From assembly GCA_022796315.1 (NCBI GenBank), contig JAAWIL010000049.1, positions 1 to 11,884 of the forward strand: a stretch of 11,884 nt of DNA. Reading direction: 5' to 3'. The notes beneath the pieces are model-generated. The model had not been told where the DNA came from and searched no databases. It saw only the letters and a program-made list of their open reading frames with translations. Below are positions 7,413 to 11,884 of the stretch, piece by piece (the first letter of the stretch is position 1; every line of letters starts with the position of its first letter). Origin of the DNA: Oscillibacter sp. (GTDB lineage Bacteria; Bacillota; Clostridia; Oscillospirales; Oscillospiraceae). The position numbers and the translations under genes are program-made.

Positions 7413-8420
7413 TCACAGCCCCCTCACCGCCTGGTGCAGGGCCAGCAGCTTCCTGGCCAGGGGATCGAAGTCCTCCGGCTTCAAGGACTGGGGCCCGTCG
7501 CACAGGGCGTGGGCGGGGTCGTTGTGGACCTCGATCTGGAGACCGTCGGCCCCCGTGGCCACGGCGCCCATGGCCAGGGGCTCCACCAGCCAGTTCTTGC
7601 CTGTGGCGTGGCTGGGGTCCACGATGATGGGCAGGTGCGTCAGGCGGCGCATCACCGGGATGCAGGCCAGGTCCAGGGTGTTGCGGGTATAGCTCTCAAA
7701 GGTGCGGATACCCCGCTCGCAGAGGATCACGTTCTCGTTGCCCCCGGCCATGACGTACTCGGCGCTCATGAGCCACTCCTCGTAGGTGGCGGACATGCCC
7801 CGCTTGATCATCACGGGCTTGTCCTGGTGGCCCACGGCCTTCAGAAGGTCAAAGTTCTGCATGTTCCTTGCGCCGATCTGGATCACGTCCACGTCCTCGA
7901 AGAGGGGCAGCTGGCTCAGGTCCATCAGCTCCGTGACGATGGGCAGCCCCGTCTCCTGCCGGGCCACCTTCAAAAACTCCAGTCCCCTGGCCCCCAGGCC
8001 CTGGAAGGAGTAGGGAGAGGTCCGGGGCTTGAAGGCCCCGCCCCGGAGCATGGTGGCGCCGCTCTGCTTCACGGCCTTGGCAATGGCCACCACCTGCTCC
8101 TCGCTCTCCACGGAGCAGGGGCCCGCCATGATGGTCAGCACATCGCCGCCGATCTGGGTATTGCCCACCTTCACCACCGTGTCCTCCGGGTGGAATTTCC
8201 GGTTGGCGTTCTTGTAGGGCTCCTGGACCCGCTTCACGTCCTCCACAATGTCCAGGGCGGCGATCAGGTCGATGTCCAGCTTGGACGTGTCGCCCACCAG
8301 GCCCAGGATCGTGTTGGCCTCGCCGATGCTGGTGTGGATGATGATGCCCTTTTCCTGAAGCCAGGCCACCAGGCTCTCCAGCTGGTCCCGGTTGGGGTTG
8401 CTCTTTAAGATGACAATCAT
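7413..8420 (-). CDS. aroF: 3-deoxy-7-phosphoheptulonate (DAHP) synthase, type I-beta with N-terminal ferredoxin-like domain
   Basis: This enzyme condenses PEP and erythrose 4-phosphate to DAHP, the entry step of aromatic biosynthesis. The 335 residues split into an N-terminal regulatory ferredoxin-like domain (about 1-70) and a TIM-barrel catalytic domain, the architecture of the Thermotoga maritima enzyme that is inhibited by Tyr and Phe. Barrel motifs are AGPCSVES with metal ligand Cys102, LRGGAFKPRTSPYSFQG (125-141), QIGARNMQNF (181-190), KRGM (206-209), LCERGIRTFE (233-242), DPSHATG with His271, IEVH with Glu297, and CDGPQSL with Asp308. The start at 8420 has GAGGAGG eight bases upstream. 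The frame is open back to 8519, but that part runs through the terminator hairpin and has no family similarity. It is the first structural gene of the operon, directly behind the attenuator. Confidence 0.96.
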   Translation of the reverse strand: MIVILKSNPNRDQLESLVAWLQEKGIIIHTSIGEANTILGLVGDTSKLDIDLIAALDIVEDVKRVQEPYKNANRKFHPEDTVVKVGNTQIGGDVLTIMAGPCSVESEEQVVAIAKAVKQSGATMLRGGAFKPRTSPYSFQGLGARGLEFLKVARQETGLPIVTELMDLSQLPLFEDVDVIQIGARNMQNFDLLKAVGHQDKPVMIKRGMSATYEEWLMSAEYVMAGGNENVILCERGIRTFESYTRNTLDLACIPVMRRLTHLPIIVDPSHATGKNWLVEPLAMGAVATGADGLQIEVHNDPAHALCDGPQSLKPEDFDPLARKLLALHQAVRGL

Positions 8421-8445
8421 GGTCTCTTCCTCCTCAAATTCATGC

Positions 8446-8476
8446 AAAAAGACCCGCGGCCGGTCTGGCCGCGGGT
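8446..8476 (-). terminator. intrinsic terminator (attenuator) between leader ORF and aroF
   Basis: On the minus strand a perfect 10-bp stem, ACCCGCGGCC and GGCCGCGGGT, encloses the 5-base loop AGACC and is followed by CTTTTT. An upstream A-run can extend the stem. The structure ends about 25 bases before the aroF start and just upstream of its GAGGAGG site, so it must be read through to express the operon. On the plus strand it is also followed by a T-run (76-81 of the 8400s), so it may work in both directions. The apical half of the stem and the loop can pair alternatively with 8533-8544. Confidence 0.9.
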
Positions 8477-8544
8477 TTTTTCTGGACTGACAGGGTTTTG
8501 ATACTTCCCCCTGTCTCACACCCGTGCGCTTTCAGCCAAACCGG
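8460..8544 (-). promoter_or_regulatory. predicted antiterminator pairing, competing with the attenuator
   Basis: In the minus-strand transcript, CCGGUUUGGCUG (8544-8533, within leader codons 24-28) is complementary over 12 pairs, two of them G-U, to CGGCCAGACCGG (8471-8460). The second segment covers half of the terminator 5' arm, the whole loop and two bases of the 3' arm, so the two structures cannot coexist. The complementarity is read directly from the sequence. That it acts as an antiterminator when a ribosome stalls on the Phe/Tyr codons is inferred. A shorter competing pairing (UGGCUGA with UCAGUCCA near 8483-8490, one bulge) might oppose it. Confidence 0.65.
8489..8515 (-). other. stem-loop immediately after the leader stop codon
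   Basis: GACAGGG (8515-8509 on the minus strand) pairs perfectly with CCCTGTC (8495-8489) over a 13-base loop. It begins at the base after the leader stop codon TGA (8518-8516) and precedes the terminator stem by 12 bases. It lies inside the loop of the predicted antiterminator and is compatible with it. A role in positioning the ribosome or RNA polymerase is possible but speculative. Confidence 0.55.
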
Positions 8545-8614
8545 AATAAGCCTTACCATAAAAGTAGGTAAAGCTAAAGTAGCGGTATGCAAACGTACGG
8601 GCAGAAGCAGGCAT
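8516..8614 (-). CDS. aromatic (Phe/Tyr) leader peptide of the aro operon
   Basis: This short ORF lies between the putative promoter and the attenuator. It encodes 32 residues from the ATG at 8614, or 34 from the ATG at 8620. AGAGG (8628-8624) lies nine bases before the first of these and three before the other, so 8614 is preferred. Counted from 8614, residues 8-23 read FAYRYFSFTYFYGKAY: four Phe (all TTT) and five Tyr (TAC and TAT) in 16 codons, with no Trp. The operon makes Phe and Tyr, so these are plausible control codons for ribosome stalling when either charged tRNA is scarce. The peptide has no recognisable domain, and its role would lie in being translated. It ends at TGA, followed directly by a stem-loop and then the terminator. 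The reading frame stays open upstream to 8758, but no start or ribosome binding site there is better. Confidence 0.85.
   Translation of the reverse strand: MPASARTFAYRYFSFTYFYGKAYSGLAESARV
8549..8575 (-). other. stem-loop in the leader ORF with Tyr-Phe-Tyr codons in its loop
   Basis: In the minus-strand RNA, AGCUUUACC (8575-8567) pairs with GGUAAGGCU (8557-8549) over nine base pairs, one of them G-U. The 9-base loop UACUUUUAU is exactly the codons for Tyr17, Phe18 and Tyr19 of the leader peptide. A ribosome reading or stalled on these codons would melt the stem. By analogy with known attenuators it could be the first (pause) hairpin that synchronises RNA polymerase with the ribosome. This is inference. 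Confidence 0.6.
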
Positions 8615-8648
8615 GGTCATAGTCCTCTCTATCGCTTTAGATGAATAA

Positions 8649-8677
8649 AGAATAACACGTTCCTCCCCAAATGGAAA
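8649..8677 (-). promoter_or_regulatory. putative sigma-A promoter of the aro operon
   Basis: On the minus strand there is a -35-like TTTCCA (8677-8672), a 17-base spacer and an extended -10, TGT-TATTCT (-10 hexamer at 8654-8649). The start of transcription would fall near 8642, about 22-28 bases before the leader start codon and about 220 bases before aroF. The match is moderate (four of six in each box), supported by spacing, the TG extension and position. Confidence 0.5.
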
Positions 8678-8697
8678 CGGACATCCTGCACAAAATT

Positions 8698-8731
8698 GTG
8701 AAAACCCCGGGGGAAATTCCCTCTGTTTTCC
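8698..8731 (-). terminator. possible weak terminator downstream of the phospholipase C-like gene
   Basis: GAAAAC and GTTTTC bracket an imperfect GC-rich inverted repeat (AGAGGG/CCCCCGGGG region) starting six bases after the stop codon at 8737, followed by ACAATTTT. The structure is imperfect and its U-tract is poor, so this is a tentative call. It would separate the upstream gene from the aro promoter at 8649-8677. Confidence 0.35.
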
Positions 8732-8736
8732 ACAAC

Positions 8737-9291
8737 TCAGGCGGCAGCGGGCCGGCATCCGGCCATCAGCAGCGAGGTAGCCTTCAGAATGAAACGGACA
8801 TCCTGGCCCAGTCCGGACTCCCCGGCGCTCAGGTACTGCCGGTGCAGCTCCGCCAGCGCATCCGTCAGGTCCCGTCGCAGCTCCTCCCGCAGCAGCCGCC
8901 GCTGGGACAGATACCCCACCAGATACCGCCGCAGCTCCGTCTCGTAGTTGTGGTGATCCAGCAGTCCGTCGGGGAAGACCTCGTTATGAGGATATGTAAA
9001 GGCGTCCGCCAGGTAGTGGGTCAGCTTGCCCAGGGTGTAGTACTGCCACACGGTCCAGCGCTCCCGCCGCTGCTGGAGCCGCCGGATGCGGGACTCCACA
9101 TAGGGCCGGGAATTGGAATAGCAGTGCCCCTGGAGCCGGCGGCCGTGCAGGGAGCCCTTCAGATAGGTCAGGGGGTTGCAGTCCGGCTGAAAGGAGCCGA
9201 AGAGAAACGCCAGCTCGTACCGTCTGGCGCCAAAGCCCTGCTGGCTCTGGAGCAGGGCGGAGGCCAGCAGCTTGTGACTGCGCTTTTGCAA
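8737..9291 (-). CDS. zinc-dependent phospholipase C-like protein (unknown substrate)
   Basis: This 184-residue protein resembles the family that includes the zinc-dependent phospholipases C (Zn_dep_PLPC). The usual His/Asp metal-ligand pattern is visible: SHKLLA with His6, GSFQPD with Asp37, KGSLHG with His49, QGHCYSNS with His56, LGKLTHYLADAFTYPHN with His92, Asp96 and His102, and DHHN with His113-His114. There is no signal peptide or membrane segment, so it is probably cytoplasmic, unlike secreted bacterial phospholipase C toxins. The true substrate is unknown. I chose the TTG start at 9291-9289: GGAGG lies nine bases upstream and the His6 motif belongs near the N-terminus. The frame stays open further upstream, but that part lies in the promoter region and looks non-coding. 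It has its own promoter and no evident functional link to its neighbours. Confidence 0.75.
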   Translation of the reverse strand: MQKRSHKLLASALLQSQQGFGARRYELAFLFGSFQPDCNPLTYLKGSLHGRRLQGHCYSNSRPYVESRIRRLQQRRERWTVWQYYTLGKLTHYLADAFTYPHNEVFPDGLLDHHNYETELRRYLVGYLSQRRLLREELRRDLTDALAELHRQYLSAGESGLGQDVRFILKATSLLMAGCRPAAA

Positions 9292-9325
9292 GGGCGGACA
9301 CCTCCAAAAAACGATTTGCGGGGAT

Positions 9326-9354
9326 AGTATAGCACCTTTTTTCCCCTGCCGCAA
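9326..9354 (-). promoter_or_regulatory. putative sigma-A promoter of the phospholipase C-like gene
   Basis: On the minus strand TTGCGG (9354-9349), a 17-base spacer and the extended -10 TGC-TATACT (hexamer 9331-9326) precede the gene. The start of transcription would fall near 9319, giving a short leader that contains the GGAGG site. The -10 box matches well and the -35 box is half matched. Confidence 0.65.
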
Positions 9355-9538
9355 GGGAAAGATGGAGAAAATCCGATGAAAAACTACCCGCCGGATTTCC
9401 GCCGGACAGGCGGATTCCCCTGAAAGTCCCATGGAGCGGGCGGTTTCCGTCCCCGGAGGCGGAAGAAACTTCCAGCCCGCCGCGTCAAGGGGAGCCCGCC
9501 GCCCCGGCGGCCAGCCGGGACGGCGGAGGAAAAACCGG
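9355..9538. other. intergenic region downstream of glnA with GC-rich inverted repeats
   Basis: No gene is seen here. The clearest structure is at 9496-9526: on the minus strand a 12-bp stem with one G-U pair and a 7-base loop, starting about 13 bases after the glnA stop codon. It is not followed by a T-run. Further downstream are GGAAG/CTTCC near 9460-9475 and TCCGCC/GGCGGA near 9400-9416, the latter followed some bases later by TAGTTTTTC. Together they may end or stabilise the glnA transcript, but no single canonical terminator stands out. Confidence 0.45.
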
Positions 9539-11626
9539 TTACACGCTGAACAGCAGCTCTGAGTACACGGGGAAGGGCCAGCTCTCCCCGGCGGTGAGGA
9601 CCTCCAGGGCATCCACGGACTCCCGGGCCTCCGCCATGTCGGGAACCAGGGTGTCGTGGCAGTAGCGCATGGCCTCCTCCGGACCGGCGGGCATGTCCTC
9701 CAGGTCCGAGCCCAGGACGCGGCACTGCTCCATCAGATCGTCGGTAATTTTGGCAACGCCCCTGGCGGTGTTCACCTCATAGGCGCAGGGAACATCCAGC
9801 CGCTTTTTGCTCTCCGCCCGGGCGCAGAGTTCGGCGGCGTATTTGGAGACGGCGGGGAGGATGTCGTGGCGGATCATGTCGATCATGGTGGCGGCCTCGA
9901 TGGAGAGGACGGCGGTGTAGTTCTCCACGTGGATCTCGTACCGGGCCCGGACCTCCTCCTCCGTGTAGATGCCGTGCTTGACAAAGAGGTCGATGTTCTT
10001 GGGGTCCACGTAGGCCGGCAGGGCGTCGGCGGTGGATTTCAGGTTGGTCAGGCCCCGCTTCTCCGCCTCGGCGATCCAGGCGCCGTCGTAGCCGTTGCCG
10101 TTGAAGATGATCCGCCGGTGGTCCGTGAAGGCCTGCCGGATCAGCTCCGGCAGCTCGCTCCGGAAATCCTCGGAGGCCTCCAGCGCGTCGGCGAACTGCT
10201 TGAGCTCCTCGGCCATGATGGTATTCAGGGCAATATTGGGCCCGGAGATGGACATGGAGGACCCGGGCATCCGGAACTCAAACTTGTTCCCGGTGAAGGC
10301 CATGGGCGAGGTCCGGTTGCGGTCCGTGTTGTCCTGGCGGATGGCGGGCAGGGAGTCCACGCCGATCTGGAGCGTCCGCTTGCCGGCCTCCTTGTACTCG
10401 GTGCCCTGGATGATGGACTCCACCACGGCGTTGAGCTCGTCGCCCAGGAAGACGGAGATCACCGCCGGCGGGGCCTCCTGGGCGCCCAGACGGTGGTCGT
10501 TGCCGGGGAAGGCCACCGTGGCCCGGAGGAAGTCCTGATAGTCGTCCACGCCCTTGAGAAAGGCCGCCAGGAACAGCAGGAACTGGGCGTTCTGGCTGGG
10601 GGTGGAGCCGGGCTTGAAGAGGTTCTTGCCGGTGTCGGTGCCCAGGGACCAGTTGTCGTGCTTGCCGGAGCCGTTGACGCCGGCGAAGGGTTTTTCGTGG
10701 AGCAGGCACACCAGGTTGTGCCGGTCCGCCACCTTCTTCATGACCTCCATGGCCAGCTGGTTGTGGTCGCAGGCGGTATTGGCGTCTGTGTAAACGGGGG
10801 CCATCTCGTGCTGGGAGGGGGCCACCTCGTTGTGCTTCGTCTTGGAGAAGATGCCCAGGGCCCACAGCTTCTCGTCCAGGTCCTTCATGTACGCGGCCAC
10901 CCGGGGCTTGATGGCCCCGTAGTAGTGGTCCTCCAGCTCCTGGCCCCGGGGGGGCTTGGCGCCGAAGAGGGTTCTTCCCGTCATCCGCAGGTCCTTGCGC
11001 CGGTTGAACAGGGCCTTGTCCACCAGGAAGTACTCCTGCTCCGGGCCCACCTGGGGCATCACCCGCTTGGTCTCCGTGTCGCCGAAGAGCCGCAGAATCC
11101 GGATGGCCTGGCGGCTCACCTCCTCCATGGACCGCAGCAGGGGCGTCTTCTTGTCCAGGGCGTGGCCGGAGTAGGAGCAGAACACCGTGGGGATGCAGAG
11201 GGAGCCCTCCTTGATGAAGGCGGAGGAGGTGGGGTCCCAGGCGGTATAGCCCCGGGCCTCAAAGGTGGCCCGCAGGCCGCCGGAGGGGAAGGAGGAGGCG
11301 TCCGGCTCGCCCCGGACCAGCTCCTTGCCGGAGAACTCCATGATGATCCTGCCGCCCTCGGCGGGGGCGATGAAGCTGTCGTGCTTTTCCGCCGTGACGC
11401 CGGTCATGGGCTGGAACCAGTGGGTGTAGTGGGTGGCGCCCTTCTCCACGGCCCACTGCTTCATGGCCTCGGCGATCTCGTTGGCGGTAGAGATATCCAG
11501 GGCGGTGCCCTCTGTGACGGACTTCTTCCACGCGCCGTAGGACGCGGAGGAGAGGCGCTCTTTCATGGTCTCCTCATTGAAAACCATGCTGCCAAACAGC
11601 TCGGGAAGTTTCTTCATCTCAGACAT
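9539..11626 (-). CDS. glnA: glutamine synthetase, type III
   Basis: This enzyme makes glutamine from glutamate, ammonia and ATP. The 695-residue length and the N-terminus (LPELFGSMVFNEETM, residues 7-21) identify the large type III class (often called GlnN), not the roughly 450-residue type I enzyme. Motifs in order are GATHYTHWFQPMTG (63-76), EFSGKEL (97-103), FPSGGLRATFEARGYTAWDP (113-132), GPEQEYF with metal-binding acids (194-200), KHNEVAPSQHE (264-274), VNGSGKHDNWS (317-327), AFPGNDHRLGAQEAP (372-386) and DRNRTSPMAFTGNKFEFR (435-452). The sequence continues to a normal C-terminus (GESWPFPVYSELLF). The start at 11626 has GGAGGG eight bases upstream. It appears to be a single-gene unit upstream of the aromatic operon. 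Its link there is at most indirect: glutamate and glutamine feed transamination. Confidence 0.97.
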   Translation of the reverse strand: MSEMKKLPELFGSMVFNEETMKERLSSASYGAWKKSVTEGTALDISTANEIAEAMKQWAVEKGATHYTHWFQPMTGVTAEKHDSFIAPAEGGRIIMEFSGKELVRGEPDASSFPSGGLRATFEARGYTAWDPTSSAFIKEGSLCIPTVFCSYSGHALDKKTPLLRSMEEVSRQAIRILRLFGDTETKRVMPQVGPEQEYFLVDKALFNRRKDLRMTGRTLFGAKPPRGQELEDHYYGAIKPRVAAYMKDLDEKLWALGIFSKTKHNEVAPSQHEMAPVYTDANTACDHNQLAMEVMKKVADRHNLVCLLHEKPFAGVNGSGKHDNWSLGTDTGKNLFKPGSTPSQNAQFLLFLAAFLKGVDDYQDFLRATVAFPGNDHRLGAQEAPPAVISVFLGDELNAVVESIIQGTEYKEAGKRTLQIGVDSLPAIRQDNTDRNRTSPMAFTGNKFEFRMPGSSMSISGPNIALNTIMAEELKQFADALEASEDFRSELPELIRQAFTDHRRIIFNGNGYDGAWIAEAEKRGLTNLKSTADALPAYVDPKNIDLFVKHGIYTEEEVRARYEIHVENYTAVLSIEAATMIDMIRHDILPAVSKYAAELCARAESKKRLDVPCAYEVNTARGVAKITDDLMEQCRVLGSDLEDMPAGPEEAMRYCHDTLVPDMAEARESVDALEVLTAGESWPFPVYSELLFSV

Positions 11627-11670
11627 ACATCTTGCCCTCCTATCAGTTTTGATGGTATTGCATGGAAGCC

Positions 11671-11708
11671 GTTTTGCCCGCCGCCGTTTACGGCGGCAGC
11701 CGCAAAAC
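11671..11708 (-). other. stem-loop in the glnA 5' leader
   Basis: A two-part stem is present: an outer 7-bp GTTTTGC/GCAAAAC (11671-11677 with 11702-11708) and an inner 7-bp GCCGCCG/CGGCGGC (11680-11686 with 11691-11697), with a 4-base loop and an asymmetric internal loop. It lies about 45 bases before the glnA start codon. No T-run follows it on the minus strand, so it does not look like a terminator by itself. It could be a leader regulatory structure or an RNA-stabilising hairpin. I recognise no known riboswitch. Confidence 0.5.
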
Positions 11709-11788
11709 ATGGCGCAGGTTATTTCCGGCCGTTCCGTTCAGAAGCACTCCCGGCAGCGAGCCGAAAAGAAGTTTTTGCATTCTTTTCC

Positions 11789-11884
11789 TTAGAGCCTGTT
11801 TAATATCTCGACGTGTATGGATTGGCGAGTGGATTTTTTGCCCTGCAAGGCAAAAATCCGCAGGCATCCTGACGGATGGCAAGG
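11789..11884. repeat. MITE-like palindromic repeat, left half of a copy cut by the window edge
   Basis: This half begins with TTAGAGCCTGTTTAA (11789-11803), the exact reverse complement of 78-92. It contains a strong internal stem-loop, GGATTTTTTGCC (11831-11842) with GGCAAAAATCC (11849-11859), one bulge, loop CTGCAA. It ends with the 22 bases (11863-11884) that also open the window; these contain the small hairpin CATCC-TGAC-GGATG at the presumed centre of the element. If GAGCC is taken as the true terminus, both halves are flanked by T-N-A (TTA here, TAA at 90-92), reminiscent of some IS5-group target sites. That link is weak. No transposase is encoded. Confidence 0.7.

Noticed and set aside
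8420..8642. T-box riboswitch in front of aroF
   Set aside because: T-boxes are the usual control in this phylum, but the leader lacks the conserved AGGGUGGNACCGCG-type antiterminator sequence. About 220 bases filled with a translated Phe/Tyr ORF leave no room for the normal stem I architecture.
8420..8642. TRAP binding site or Trp-sensing leader
   Set aside because: There is no series of GAG/UAG triplets at regular spacing, and the leader ORF has no Trp codon.
8516..8758. Longer 80-residue version of the leader ORF starting upstream at 8758
   Set aside because: The upstream part runs through the end of the neighbouring gene, a terminator-like repeat and the putative promoter. The internal ATG at 8614 has the ribosome binding site.
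11640..11790. Known glutamine riboswitch upstream of glnA
   Set aside because: The known glutamine-binding RNA motifs are mainly cyanobacterial and marine, and the sequence here does not show their core as far as I can recognise.
9656..11803. 715-codon plus-strand ORF opposite glnA
   Set aside because: It is a composition-driven open frame on the strand opposite a full-length type III glutamine synthetase, and its Val/Gly/Leu/His-rich sequence has no domain.
1..11884. CRISPR array, tRNA, rRNA or transposase gene
   Set aside because: No regularly spaced repeats, tRNA cloverleaf, rRNA sequence or transposase-like ORF was found. The only repeats are the end elements and local hairpins.

Overview
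The window is a GC-rich stretch of a bacterial chromosome, most likely from an anaerobic Bacillota of the class Clostridia (an Oscillospiraceae-type gut bacterium). This is inferred from strong GGAGG-type ribosome binding sites, a type III glutamine synthetase, an AroE-AroK fusion, clostridial-style AroA and PheA motifs and the overall base composition. No species is claimed. All convincing genes lie on the minus strand, so the order of transcription runs from high to low coordinates.

From right to left there is: (1) half of a MITE-like palindromic repeat (11789-11884); (2) a glnA/glnN gene for type III glutamine synthetase (9539-11626), with a stem-loop in its 5' leader; (3) a 247-base gap with GC-rich stem-loops and a promoter; (4) a small gene for a protein resembling zinc-dependent phospholipase C (8737-9291); (5) a regulatory leader (about 8446-8677); (6) an eight-gene aromatic amino acid operon, aroF-tyrA-aroB-aroA-aroC-pheA-aroE/aroK-aroQ (8420 down to 251); (7) a gene-free GC-rich stretch; and (8) the complementary half of the same repeat (1-92).

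The aro operon encodes every step from PEP plus erythrose 4-phosphate to chorismate: DAHP synthase, dehydroquinate synthase, type II dehydroquinase, shikimate dehydrogenase and kinase fused in one protein, EPSP synthase and chorismate synthase. It also encodes the branch enzymes to phenylpyruvate (PheA, which carries the only chorismate mutase seen here) and to 4-hydroxyphenylpyruvate (TyrA). Genes overlap or are separated by a few bases, except for a 67-base gap between aroF and tyrA.

The most interesting element is the leader in front of aroF. A promoter-like sequence is followed by a short ORF with its own ribosome binding site. It encodes a 32-residue (or 34-residue) peptide with nine Phe/Tyr codons within 16 codons and no Trp. 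A GC-rich intrinsic terminator lies between this ORF and the aroF ribosome binding site. A 12-base-pair alternative pairing joins the end of the leader ORF to the terminator loop and arms. This is the layout of ribosome-mediated transcription attenuation sensing Phe and Tyr, the two end products of the operon. It is not a T-box, which would be the usual expectation in this phylum.

The two window ends share an identical 22-base sequence at the centre of the repeat. This suggests a segment, possibly an assembly contig, bounded by two same-orientation copies of one dispersed element.
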